A stretch of DNA of 64,000 nucleotides from contig NC_054868.1 in assembly GCF_018320785.1 (NCBI RefSeq), positions 43,345,874 through 43,409,873 on the forward strand. The letters are read 5' to 3'. This DNA comes from Cheilinus undulatus. Its lineage: Eukaryota > Chordata > Actinopteri > Labriformes > Labridae. The position numbers and the translations under genes were made by a program. This document shows positions 1 to 11,661 of this stretch, piece by piece. The notes below the pieces were generated by a model, which saw only the letters and a list, made by a program, of their open reading frames with translations, was not told where the DNA came from and did no database searches. Each line of letters starts with the position of its first letter. The stretch's first letter is position 1.

Positions 1-3000
1 TTCCCAGATTTGTATAAATGTGATAAAATTTTGTTTATTTTTAACTCAGGCCAAATTTTTCTATCAGATATGAAGAAATATCCCCAAACTCCCATAAGGA
101 GAAAGGAAAATTAGAGAAAGAAATTCCTTTCAAACAGTTCAGACTCCGACTACTTTCATTCTCAAAAAGCTCCATTCATAAAAGCTCAGTTACTCATTAA
201 GTGAAAAACAGCAGCAACCCTTTGCTGAGGAATGTGTGAAGTTGCACCGCGGGGTGCCCCTCTCCACATGGGGTGCAGATCAGGTACGGGTCATTCAGAA
301 AACACTTCTCTGATGGCAGAGCTGCTCGTGCTTTGGCCCGAGTTGTAAAATATCCCCATGTTACCCTTCACAGTGTGAATCTTCCAGCTTCAGGATCAGT
401 GAGGGGTCAAAGAGCAGAGCTCTACAGAGAGTCCCGTTTGTCACACTGATCAATGGACATCCTGCAGGCATAAACCTGCCTGACTCAGTGCTGTATTTTA
501 GCATACAATGACACTGTTTTTGCAGCGCAGTCTGGCTGATCTTTTGACCAGCCCCACTCTCCTTGGTGGGAGGGACAGGGAGATATGAGGCGAGGGTTGA
601 GATAAGGGATGAAGGGGGTGTGTCTGAAGCCTTTAACCTACAACGTATTACCCACAATGTATTACTCGACTAAATATAGCCAAGTGGTATTGTTGCCTTT
701 AAGGGATATTTCTGTGTTTTTTGAAGTTGTGTTGTTAAAGGTACTTGGTAATAGCAGTGGCATTAGCCTCCAGTGATTTTAGTGTGCATTGCTCCTCTAG
801 GTATAATGTGCTTGAGCTAAGCTAAACAGCACTATGGACAGGTACAGTTGCTCCACATGATTTAGCATGTAAATCATGTGCCTGCAGTCTGCATCGCTCT
901 ACATCCAGAGTTCCCAGCCTTGCTGAACACCAGTTAGGGAGAAAAGCATTTAAGGGTGCTTTCACACCAGATACCTGTTCCCAGATCCGAGAACAATTGA
1001 GGCTAAAATCTCGAACGATTTAGTCAGTGTGAATGGAAATGAACCATGCTAGAGCACCAGGGCCGGGCCCACACAGAGAGGTGGCCTGACTGAAGTGGCA
1101 TGGTTTGAATGCCCCAATACAGGACAGAGAGTTGTGCCGCGTATCTGACATCATCATAAAAGTAGAAGTTCTTTCTCCAGTGCAGCAGGTTGTTCGCAGT
1201 TTTCTCAGGGGTAGTTGTCAGAATCAAGTCAACAAATTGTGTGTTATGACTCACCTTATGGATGACAAGTTGGAGTCAGCGAGATGAGTTGCAAAGACAG
1301 TAAATGTCACTTATCTCCTTAAGAGCCATCATAACCCTCTTAAAACGTAGATGTGTAGGTTAAGAGGGTATCCTGGTGGCTTAAAATGATTTAAAAAGCT
1401 TCTATGATGGCCAGTCTAAAACTTAAACAGTCATTACTCAGGTCACGACTTAAGTGGTTGCCTGCTTCTTCTTTACCTCCATTGTGGGACTGTAAACCAG
1501 CTACGTGTGTTCTGTCACCTGCTGTATCAGACTACATTTGCAAGTGGGCCCAAGCTCAGATCAGTGTTGCTAATTGCTAATGTGAAAGGAAGAAAGCGGG
1601 CTTAAAGAGGACTTGCGCATTCGCACTGGAAACAACGCTGGAGCAGATGTGCATTCTGGGACTGCTTCCAGTGTGAACGCAGAGGTGAACATTTTTTTGT
1701 ACTTGCATATTGTGCTGTTGTTTTGATTGAGAGCGCTCTGGCAGTGGAATTTTACACACTGTGAGTTTACGGTGTGAAAAAGCAACTCGGGAAGATTTCA
1801 GGAGCATCAATAAATTTCATACAAACTTTCATAAGTGACTAAAATCTAACTAAGAGCAAGCTACACAATATCATCAGTACTTTTAATTCTGTTTACACAT
1901 ACAAAAATCATAAAATGTCACCTGTTTTCAGCAAACTTTATTGTGAATGTCTAACTGGATATTTCTTACTTATTACGGCTGACTTGATAACTTCTCTTAA
2001 AAGTCTTCATTGAAAGGCTTGAATAATTATTTTTACTAAATTGAGGTCCAAGCCTAACACGTGTAAAATTATATTTACCAACCTTTTGAATCAAAGAGCC
2101 AACTGGCTTCAGTGTTGGAGATGAGGCCACATGGTGTCAAAGCTGAATCTGTAAAATTGACCTTAAATATCATCTAAAGGAGGTTTCCTTTGAGAAAAGC
2201 CTGCCATTTAACTGTAAACTTTTGTAATCATGACAATGCAATGGCAAGTAAGATGATTTTAAGTTAAAACAGCAAGCTTAACGGGGCTAGTAGTCAGATT
2301 TTGATTCCTATGGACAGAGCCAGACAAGCTTCTTCCCAGTCTTTGGTTTTTAAGCCTCCTTCCTAGTGAAATCTGAGGCTACATCTTTAAGTTGTCCATC
2401 TTGACCATCCTTGTTATATTTTAAGAGCTCTTTGAGGGATCATCTTCAGACTTTGTGTGAACCTCCACTCAGGCTTAAGGAAGAACTAATTCAGTTTTGG
2501 AGGTGAAAGGTCAAGGCCACTGGGCCTCATGCGTATCTCTTTCTTATATGATTTCTAGGAATCACACCACAGAAACCCCTCCAGTCCTTCACCCTTACCC
2601 ACCATTGTACTTTCAAAACTCAGCACTTGTATTCCTCACAGAGGCATGTAACTGTCAGTTCCAGTGATGCTTGACTATATTACCGGGTGTACCCACATCA
2701 TGATATAAGAGTAAGATCTTTCTTCTTTGATCACTGTATGTTAATTAGTTTAGTTTAATAGTAAGACAAGCATTTAAACAGTCTTGTATTCTCTCTGATT
2801 ATTTGTCCAGAGATATAGTAGAGTATCTCTAAAATGAAATTCATCCGGCTGTCTGAAAGTCTGCAGGAGTCGTCTGCGTGTCCCACAGCGTCCCTGAAAC
2901 CCCACACTGAGTCAATTAGACCTGTACAATAGAGACATCTATTACGCCAGGCAGGAACAATCTATATGACTTTTGAGCTCTAATGAGATTAATTCCTCTT

Positions 3001-3399
3001 GGATGGGGTAAATTCTTTCCCGAATGTCAACGTAGAAGCAATGATTGAAGTTAACAAGCTCATTAGTGCTCTTCAGGACTCAGTTCAGAGCTGGATTTTC
3101 AATTCTTAGTGTGCAGTCAGTCAAAGGGGGCCAGGAACAGAGGGATGGAGAGTTAGGCTGAGCGTTAGAAGGACGTTGAAAATGGAGGACCAACTTCTGA
3201 TTTTAGGCATCAACACAAGTGTTTACACAACCTGGCCTATGAGATCAATGGGATCAAACCTCCTGCTTTGTCAGTAAGGTGCCAAAATCAACCTAACCTA
3301 AATGTTCCTCATAGGAGCTTTAAAAATCAGAAACTATGGAATAAAACCAGAGCAATGTTGTGATCTAATATCATTTTTACTGGATCTTCAATCAGTTAA
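1..3399. other. Intergenic DNA, no gene seen
   Basis: No reading frame here has family similarity or exon-like splice signals that I recognise; open frames are short and overlap on both strands. The stretch at about 735-870 resembles, in opposite orientation, the stretch at about 9690-9800. Both carry a variant of a 'cttggYaatagYagtggcat' core followed by 'tagcctccag', so they are copies of one unclassified dispersed repeat. The rest is ordinary AT-rich intergenic sequence. Confidence 0.6.
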
Positions 3400-3938
3400 C
3401 CTGACACGCCAGGTGGATTTGTTTCACACATCCATCTGGGAAACCTCCCATAGATGGCGTTTCGGAAAGGGCTGAGCATTTGAAAAAAAACTCGGAGGGT
3501 GATTGGATGAATGTTCTGTCTGTCACATGTTTACTGGCCAATCAGAGCGACAAAACACGTGACGTAGCCGCTACCGAGGTGCGCCCCCAGGAGTAAACTC
3601 CATAGAGAACTGCATAAAGTGAACCATAGCGACTGTAGACTTTTGTAGTTTTTGAAAGAAAACAACTCACTGCTGTTCTTTGTTCTTCTTTTAACAAAGA
3701 AATGTCGTCAATTTCTGATAAAACTGATGCAGCATCCACGCTAATGTCTTCCACCATAATTGCACCGGTCTCTTGTCACTGCTTGCTTACGTCATGACTT
3801 CGCCGCGTCGAAACGTACTGCACCTCTGATTGGTCCTGTCACTTTCTAACCGGGCACAAACGGTTCAGATGGGAGATTTGCAATACAGTTTCGCCAATGA
3901 GAAACACAGAAACAGGCAAATCCATCTGCTCCGCAAGG
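3400..3938 (-). mobile_element. TTAA-flanked non-autonomous element with RecQ-like helicase fragment, copy A
   Basis: About 539 bp, reversed relative to the copy at 30599-31138 and almost the same length, so they belong to one homogeneous subfamily. The ends form an imperfect terminal inverted repeat of about 24 bp: 5' end CCTTGC/CCTTGC-like with GCAGATGGAT, 3' end CCTGACACGCCAGGTGGATT read inward. The 3' end abuts TTAA and the 5' end abuts TTCA, a likely decayed TTAA target duplication. The minus strand reads MVEDISVDAA and then VLSEIDDISLLKEEQRTAV, which resembles the start of RecQ-like helicases ahead of the Walker A motif; the helicase core is deleted. TTAA targets fit the piggyBac or Kolobok superfamilies, but I cannot tell which. 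Confidence 0.65.
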
Positions 3939-4506
3939 TTCAGGCTCAGTCCCATTCCTAACTTTTTCCCCTACACCTGACTTTTGAGTTCACCTTTCCC
4001 CCTTTTAACGGAGTTTCAAAGGTTAGTGAGAAATCTCTCCTTTCAAAGTGGGACGACTCTTCCAGTCCTCGTTTGTTCATGTCAGTGACATTTAACATAT
4101 GCATATTTTAACTATAAGCATTTTAAACGAATATTGTTCAAGTAAAAGAACCAAAATGTACTAAAATAACAGTTGTATTTTTCAAATCTTATGAACAAAG
4201 AAACTTTGCTTTCCCTTCACACTTTTTTGATGCTAAAGCAGACATCATGCCATTAGTTTACATGGCCATGTGAGCAATTTCCTATAATGCTCACATTGGA
4301 GAGAGCCACCTGAAAATTTCAATTTAAGGCTACAATATGGCATTTTTTTGCACTGAAATATCTACATCAATGTAAAAAAAAGGCTACTCCTATATTGTAC
4401 ATACTATTTACAGAAGTTCTCAAAATTAGAGAAGTTTGTGGTTAATATAATTGTAAGGGGACATTAATCTTGTAAATATTGTCAGATTTCATGCTGGTCA
4501 CTAGGC

Positions 4507-5043
4507 AGATCCATCTTGCAAAGTCCCAGTGTGAAATGATTGTGTCTAGGAAAACTGACCTGACCAATCAGTGTGATTGGAGGAGAACGATGCAGTAGCA
4601 CCTGTGGGGTTTGGTTTTACTGGAAGCTAATAGCAATGGCTGCAGATGGTCTAGTAACAAGCTTGGATGTAGCCATAGTGTACTGCACTTTTATCAGACC
4701 TGGACCTCATTTAGTTATCAAATAAAGAGCAAAGGACCAAACTGAAAGCTTTTTTTGGTGTAGAAGATGTTTTTGCACTCCTCCCAACTGGCTTGGGCAT
4801 GAGGTTCATTCACCAATAAGTTCCAACATTCATAAACTATGACAGTGCCTGTCTGCTGAGCTCAGGTTCATCAGTTTTTCTTGTCGCTCTGATTGGCCCA
4901 TCATCAATGTGACAAACAGAGCGTTCATCCAGTCACCTTCTGAGAAGTGTCTTGCCCTTCCCTAATGCTTTGAATGGGAGGTTTCCATATTAAATATACC
5001 CCAATGCAATGGATATATGAAACATTAACTCTGGCGTGTAAGG
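4507..5043 (+). mobile_element. TTAA-flanked element with helicase Walker A remnant, copy D
   Basis: Diverged copy of the family at 3400-3938. Its 3' end 'ctggcgtgtaagg' is followed by TTAC and matches the 3' ends of copies A and C; the outermost 5' repeat is lost. It keeps more internal sequence than the others. From about 4739 one frame reads LKAFFGVEDVFALLPTGLG, closely resembling the Walker A region of RecQ-family DEAD-box helicases (typical ending LPTGFGKS), with the lysine-serine replaced by Met-Arg. The first part of the product (MAADGL, near 4637) is in another frame and a stop intervenes, so this is a dead fragment. It is the copy that identifies the captured or native coding sequence of the family. 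Confidence 0.6.
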
Positions 5044-5047
5044 TTAC

Positions 5048-6871
5048 CCATAACGTGGAACCCCTGAACGTTGCGGCTCCACTCCACGTTTCCAAGTCAA
5101 GTAGAGACTAGGCCCATTGCTCAGCACCGACTCCTGCTGCGTTTTTCTTGTTTTGAGGTGAGGACTTGGTTCATTACAAAACAACACTCCATACAATGAA
5201 TTTACTAAACACTAAACCAATGTTTTGTTACATTCCCATGAGGGAGAAAAGCTGTTAAAATTGCACTTCGTAGCTTGCACTGCAGGGGATCCAAGAGTGA
5301 GTAACTCACAGCTGAGATGTGCAGAGCTGAGCAGCACCAGTCTTTATCTTCTATGTTAGTTTAGTGTTTTGATAAAGAGCCTCAGTGTACTTTACATGCC
5401 GTGCGTTAAAAGGTCAATGTACCCCTGGTACTTAACTCAACCCTCCTGTTCCAACAAGAACCAGGACAATCTAAACCTCGACATGAACATGTAGGGCTAA
5501 GTGGTTGGGGCAAGTGGTGTATTTGGACTGAGCCTTAAGATTCTGCGAGCCGGGCAGCCTGTCTTCAGACAACTGGAGCTGAGCCAAGAAAGAAGGCCGT
5601 TCAAAAACATGGCTGGTTTGGTTTAAACTATAACGCTGCTTATGGCTTTGATGCTCCACACGATGAGAGATGAGTCTTCATGGACATTCAATAAAGTGAT
5701 TCCTCAAACATTTCCACTGAGCTTTGGTTTTCTTCAGACCATTTCCCTTTACATTCTCTGATTGTTTCTGACAACAGCCTGGTCCTTTAGTCTTGGTATA
5801 AAAAAAAAGAGGGTTAAACGATGAAGGGCAGTGGAGGGGAAAGTTAAAGAAGAGGGCTTTCTGGGCTGCAGATGGACCACTAGGTTAGACAAGCTGTGTT
5901 TGATTTTCAGATGAAGTTGTAATGAGAACCTGCTGGGGTGACTTTAAGCACAGGTCTAGGATCAGCTTACCTCTGACCCTCACTTTCCATGAAACTTTGT
6001 ATTTAATACAGACAGCATGTTATCTGTGTTTGGAGAGCTGGAGAGGTTTGATCTAATCTCTCTGTCATTTATTTATCTGTTTTTGGACTCTGTCCATCAT
6101 TGATAGACTTTTTACTTTAACTTCTGGGCCACATTGTGTACAGAACAATTAAGTAGCTGATTATATTGTTGCTTAGAGAAAGGTTAGCGTGTGACCCAGC
6201 TGGCTAAACTCACCACAGGTAGAGTTGAGCCAGCTGACCTGCTGCTCAGCTTAAAGGAGTCCAGTTGCAGGTTAACGGGGGGGCTCCAGCCCATAAAAGT
6301 GTTTCTACAGAGAACTGTAGAAACTTTCAAGGCTTGACGCAAATGGCCTAATTTTTCAGCCTGACTTTATCTGGACTTTTTCTTGCAGGCCTCCCAGTAA
6401 AATATGACAGGACCTCTGTGCATGATAAGTCTGCAGCTAGTACATCTTTTTTTATACTGTTAATGCATCCAAGTACAAACATTAAGCAATTGTTATGGTT
6501 CATATTCTACTTCTGACTGGCACAAAAAGCAAACAGATAAGATAGAAATCTAAGGTGATTTTCTCTCTGAAATAATAACAGTCAATCAGAAAGTTTAAAT
6601 GCCTCACCTTTACATAGCTACTGTTACAGGTGAGGCATTCAAACCGCAGATGGTATTGGCATTCAAATATGGCTCATCAACAGTGACTACTATTTCCTTT
6701 CATACTGAATAGTTTGAAAATAAAGCATAAATAATAATCCCAAAGAAATCAAACTCTTACAAAAACAGCATGTCCCTTCTTCCATTTCCTTCAAAACATT
6801 CGTTGTTTTATAACTCTTGTTGCTACATGGTTGAATTAAAAAAAAAAAAAACTCACGTATGGGAAAATATC
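5048..6871. other. Intergenic DNA, no gene seen
   Basis: No coding similarity and no convincing exon. There is a homopolymer A tract near 6838-6851 just before the next transposon. Nothing else identifiable. Confidence 0.55.
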
Positions 6872-7612
6872 TAGTACATTCAGAAAGTATTCAGACCACC
6901 TTCATTTTTTTTCAATTTTGTTATGTTGCAGTCTGATGCTTAAGTCATTTCAATCTAATTGGCTTTCATTTAACCTTGCAAAGCAGATGGATACGCCAGT
7001 TTCTGTGTTTCTCACTGGCGAATCCCTCCTGCAAAGCTCCCGTCTGAACCGTTTTGGCCCAGTTAGAAAGTGACAGGACCGCAGCGCAGCGGAGTTGTGA
7101 CTTAAGCAAGCAGCAACAAGAGGCCAGTGCAATTATGGCAGAGGACATTAGCGTAGATGCAGCTGAAACAAAATTTTTTGTAGCCTTCCTCAGATCTGTG
7201 CCTTGCAACAATCCTGTCTCTGAGCTCTGCAGGCAATTTCTTTGACCTCATGGCTTGGTTTTTGCTCTGATATGCATCGTCAGCTGTGAGGCCTTCTATA
7301 GAGAGGCGTGTCTAATCAATTTAATTTACCACACGTCGACTAACATCAAGGCGCAGAAACATTTCAGTAAAGATTGAGAGAAAGGGGAGAAATCTGAGCT
7401 AAATTTACAGAGATATTGTAAAGGGTTTGAATACTTATGTCTGTGTGATGTTTCAGTTTTTATTTTTAATAAATTTGCAAAAATTTACAAAATTCTGTTT
7501 TCACTTTGTCATTATGGTAGTACTGAGTGTAGATTAATAAGAACAAAAATGTTTGGGGTTTTTTTTGCATCAGACTGCAACAAAACAAAATGGAAAAATG
7601 AAGGGGGTATAT
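6872..7612. mobile_element. Tc1-like element, internally deleted, carrying a nested insertion
   Basis: The left end 'acattcagaaagtattcaga' is the terminal repeat of a common fish Tc1 family, and 7190-7610 carries that family's non-coding right half (the 'gatatgcatcgtcagctgtg' region and the 'ttttcactttgtcattatgg' region). The transposase is gone and the right terminal repeat is truncated. A fragment of the helicase-carrying TTAA element sits inside at 6974-7170. The same Tc1 family is represented by the longer copy at 21189-21982. Confidence 0.7.
6974..7170 (+). mobile_element. TTAA-flanked helicase-carrying element, copy B (5' fragment)
   Basis: It begins CCTTGCAAAGCAGATGGAT directly after TTAA at 6970-6973, exactly as copy C does at 30595-30599. 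It continues through the shared 'gaaagtgacaggacc' segment to the coding start (MAEDISVDAA, from about 7135) and then stops, rejoining Tc1 sequence near 7188. The helicase core and 3' end are missing. The insertion lies within a Tc1 copy, so it post-dates that Tc1 insertion. Confidence 0.65.
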
Positions 7613-9893
7613 ATGTAGAACTATAAAAATATTTCACGATTTAAAAAAATATTTGATCAGACACTGTAAAGATCTCACCTTATCAGAAAAAAACATGTAA
7701 CACAAAAAGGAGAAATTATTACAAAAAATCAAAAAAAAAAAAAATTTAGAGGGTTAAGTATTCGTTGCCAAAGGTAAAGACAAAATGTGTAGATGGTCGA
7801 AATATTTGCAGCTTTATTTTTTTATTTTGTTTCTTTCTTTTGTTGAAATATTTATGCTGGCTGGTCAAATGCTTTTGCAACCATGAAATACTATTAGAGT
7901 TGGCCTTCATGGCCACCACAAATTTAGTATTTTGGTCAGGAATAACACTTCAATTCTATCCTCGTGTTTTCTATGCTCTAATGGCTAAACCATGAAACAC
8001 AGAAAACACGAGGACTCTCCATAGAACACTGAAATACACTAAAATACAAGAATGCATTAAAGGAAAATTGAAAGCTAAACCGCCCTTAAGACATCAATAG
8101 TGAAAGTAAACTGCTTCATACTGGACTGTTTTTAAAGATGAAGTTGTGTAATGGCTTGTGGCTTGATAAAATAATTTTTCCGCCTGTTGGACGTGGTATT
8201 TTGAAGCTAAATCTCCTGACAGAAAGCAGGAGCTTAAATTCAGCATGAAGTGGGTGCTCAGGGTGCTGCATGATGTCTTGAGCCTTAGATTTTACTCTAT
8301 TGTAAAAGGTTTGCACACACACACATTTACCTGTGGCTGCAAGACAGCCTGCACACCTGAAAGGTAATCAGAGGCAATAAGCCTTTAATCGGGCCGGGCT
8401 TCCCCATAGAAGGGGGGTGGTTGGAGGATCAAACCAGGTCCAGAAATCCAGTCTACAATCTTCTAGTATGCAGCCAGCCTTTCTGTATCATCTTTACCAG
8501 TGTTTTCATCTTTTCTCCTTTACATTGTCTGTCTTTTAGTAGATCAATCTTGATTAATATCTCATTTTTCCATAGGTGTTTTTTCCTGGGCTTGCATTTA
8601 CTCCTGAGCACCGTCATCAGTTTGTCTATCCTGTCTTGTCCTGTGCTGCTGATTTGCGTTGTCTGGAGGCTGACTAACTCACTATAAAACCAAAAGGTAC
8701 AAATTAATTCATTTAATCTTCACCTGAATTTGAGCAGAATATGAATGTTGCTAGGCAACAGTGTTGATTTATGGTTTTACATGAACCACATAATTGACGT
8801 TGGGTTGAAGACCGCTTACATTTTTTCAAAAACTGAACAATCAAACAGCTAATTTAAAGGTGTAGCACAATTTATACTCACAAATTTGACAAAATCACTC
8901 TCAGGCTGAGTCACGTTTTATACAGAGAGAAAATTGTTGCAGTGAGATCTGTTTCCAAAGTATCTTCTTTAATTTCTCTGAAAGAAATTGGCTCAGGCAG
9001 AGCTATAAACTTTAAGAGCAGGTTTAATGCACAGCAGATAAACTTTGACTAGGCTTTAAATCAAATGTATCTGAACAGCTGCTTAGGTCTGCAGGCTTCC
9101 TCAGAGGAAACACCACCAAACTAAGCTCTAACTCAGATCAGTTTTCCAGATCAAAGTGAAGCAACAGTCATTGACTCACCTGGATGACAAATTTCCATTC
9201 AGCTCTCCAGGATGACTTTAAAAAACCTATCCTCAGAAAGTTGAAGAAAGTGTGTAAAACGACAGCGTTCAGTAAGGCAGGGAACTCTGGATGGGGAGTG
9301 ATGCAGGCTGCAGACGTCTGTGAGCCACTATCCTGGATTAGAAATGCCCTGAAGGAGTGTTGTAAGTAAATCCCACTCCTGACAACAGTAGCTCTCGTGG
9401 ACATGGGCTCACAGTTTCCACACCTACACCAGCAGGTAACTCAGATGTCTCCTGCTAACCAGTCTCCACTAACGTTTCTCTCTCTACATTTCTTTCTGCT
9501 GACATCTTCATACATTTCTTTGTGTATTCTAGTTCATAAAAGTATGTGTTATCTTAGCCTTGTTACGTGTTTCCTCTGATGAGGCCTGCAGACCCAAACT
9601 GCTGCTGCAATGAAAAATAAAACACTTTTAAAAATTTGATATAACGTACAATTGAGCCAACTTTGGTTCTGGGCCCATTTTTACCTCAAACTCGTTAAAC
9701 TGTGTAGAGCAACTGTACCCATCTGTAGCGCTTTATAGCCTGGAGGCTAATGCCACTACTATTGCCAAGTACCTTAGATAACAAAGCTTAAAAAATACCA
9801 AAATACCCCTTCACAGATGATTTGTCATTGTTTGACATGTACTGTGATGTATCCATTATTTTCTTTTATTATTTTATTGCTCTTACTTGTTTT
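7613..9893. other. Intergenic DNA, no gene seen
   Basis: AT-rich, with homopolymer A/T tracts at 7730-7745 and 7815-7850. A perfect 13-bp inverted repeat (CCTCGTGTTTTCT at 7960-7972, AGAAAACACGAGG at 8001-8013) could be an eroded transposon end. Open frames of 60-90 codons (for example 8421-8687) show no recognisable domain. Confidence 0.55.
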
Positions 9894-11004
9894 TAGGGAT
9901 GTTCCGATACCATTTTTCCTTCCCAATACGATTCCGATGCCAAAGTGATGGGTATCAGCCGACTCCGAGTACTGATCCGATACCAGTGTGAACTTCTGGA
10001 CTGACGTTGCAAACTAGCATTTTTTTTAGACCTATATTTGACTCAGAACATGGCTCAACAAATAGAATCATACTGTACGGCGTATCTGTGATCCTAAAGT
10101 TGTTTTCCTGCTAAATACTAAAATAACAATAATACAGGAAACTACATCACAGGCTCTCTCTATCACTCTCTCCTTTATGCTTCACGTGATTATGGAACAG
10201 CCTGCAACTGGCTGACAGACCCTCACAAAGGAAAAACTACATGGCGGTTAGCGTTTGAGTTAGCATTTGAGTTAGCATTCAAGCTAGCTGTAATGAATGA
10301 TTGTTATTTGATTAAAATAGGTTAAAATGACGTTCGTTATCGAGTTTACTGGTGTGGATTTAATCATTAAAGTACCCAAAAGTCGCATGAGTTTCAGGCT
10401 CACTGAAAATGCTGCCCATGGGATTCAAAGTCATCAATAGAGTGAATGGGAAGCCCGACAGCTAGCTTCAAGAGGAGAAACAAGTAAGAAGAAACGATTT
10501 ATGGTCCAAAAATTATTTATCTTTTGATAAACTCTCACTTCTTGTCGTGAAAGACAACGCCCGTCTGAAAGGCATTTTAACGATCGCATTCAGAGAAGAA
10601 CTGTCACGTAGACGACATTCTTTTCTGCTGCAGTGGGTTCTTTTAGTTCTTCTTCGCTGCTCTAAAAACGGTAGCCTATGCATGCAGTGTTTTCCGGCAG
10701 CAAGGAAAAATTGATTTCTGGTTTAAAGTGCTGACATTTAGCATGGCTAAACGAAGCAAAATATAAAGCTAAACTGAACGTTATCAGATCGGTGCATAAA
10801 CCCGTGTACTCGTGTAGCAGAAGCAAAATGCACATCTGTAGTTCCGTTTTTTTGTTATAATTACACAAAATTACCTGGTAGTTATCCACAAGCCTGAGAG
10901 AAACTCTGGAATCCATGATGCACTATGTTGTTTGTAGCCCCTCCTTCCTTTGTTTTCTTCTTCGTTGGTTATTTGTATATATTCTTTTCGCCCCCTCCCC
11001 TCTC

Positions 11005-11360
11005 CCCTCTGAAATGACTCCCAGTGGGAGAGGTGGGTGTCCATTGTTTTGTTCAAGTTTCTATCTGTTTCCATCTTTATGTTAAACGTTATATCTTGTA
11101 CATATTTTAGTTCTTATAATGTCTTTAGTTATTTTTCCACTTGTTAACACGTTTATTTGCTTTAAGTTTCTTCTCTCCTTAGTTTTATTGATGTTTGTTT
11201 GTTTGCTGCGCACGGTAAGCTAGCTCACGTGCGCAGCGTACACAGTTAGCTTGTGTTCACCTTGTGTCAAACTTTGTCACGTACTGTATTTCTGTTATGT
11301 GTAGGATATGGAGCGGGCTGTGGCTCACAGGAGTTTCTGTTTCTTTATATTGTTTGCCAG
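11005..11360 (+). repeat. Two-block segment split by a GT-AG intron-like insert
   Basis: Block X (11005-11032) and block Y (11305-11360) are separated by 272 bp that begin GTGGGTGT and end GTGTAG. The same two blocks occur fused, without the 272 bp, at 11404-11487; X is identical and Y has 2 mismatches in 56. Block Y is followed here by GTACGC, which looks like another donor site. This looks like genomic exon-intron-exon structure inside the hAT element. Confidence 0.7.
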
Positions 11361-11403
11361 GTACGCATTGTTCGTTTTGTAAATATATATTTTATCCATG
11401 ACG

Positions 11404-11487
11404 CCCTCTGAAATGACTCCCAGTGGGAGAGGATATGGAGCGGGCTGTGGTTCACGGGAGTTTCTGTTTCTTTATATTGTTTGCCAG
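11404..11487 (+). repeat. Intron-less (processed-looking) copy of the X-Y segment
   Basis: Block X (28 bp) joins block Y (56 bp) exactly at the position predicted if the 272-bp GT...AG insert of the neighbouring copy were spliced out. After Y this copy continues with CCAATAAAAGTGG rather than the donor-like GTACGC, as if a third exon were joined. The simplest explanation is reverse transcription of a spliced RNA, followed by insertion or template switching next to the parent copy. An alternative is a precise intron-sized insertion in the left copy only. Confidence 0.6.
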
Positions 11488-11661
11488 CCAATAAAAGTGG
11501 TCGAAGTCAGAGATCCAGTGTCGCAGTCTCTTCCCATCCACCATAAACACAACGCAGAGATATTGCCACCGGTTACACTCGCTGATACCAACACCTGCAT
11601 TTAAGCAGTATCAGACATATCTCCATACTGGTATCGGAATCAGAACAACCCTACTTGTTTT

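Larger units (their letters stand above)
9894..11653. mobile_element. hAT-type non-autonomous transposon with 8-bp target duplication
   Basis: The ends are inverted repeats: TAGGGATGTTCCGATACCA on the left; the right end read inward is TAGGGTTGTTCTGATTCCGATACCA-like. The element is flanked by a perfect 8-bp direct repeat CTTGTTTT (9886-9893 and 11654-11661), the hallmark of hAT insertions. The 1760-bp interior has no transposase frame I can recognise. The right part holds an unusual pair of related segments: one with an intron-like insert (11005-11360) and one without it (11404-11487), described separately. A perfect target duplication suggests a fairly recent insertion. Confidence 0.85.

Noticed and set aside
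10933-11577. Possible solo LTR bounded by TGTAGCC and GGTTACA
   Set aside because: The terminal motifs suit an LTR and an AATAAA is inside, but there is no flanking target duplication and the interior is better described by the two-block intron/no-intron pair; left as an alternative only.
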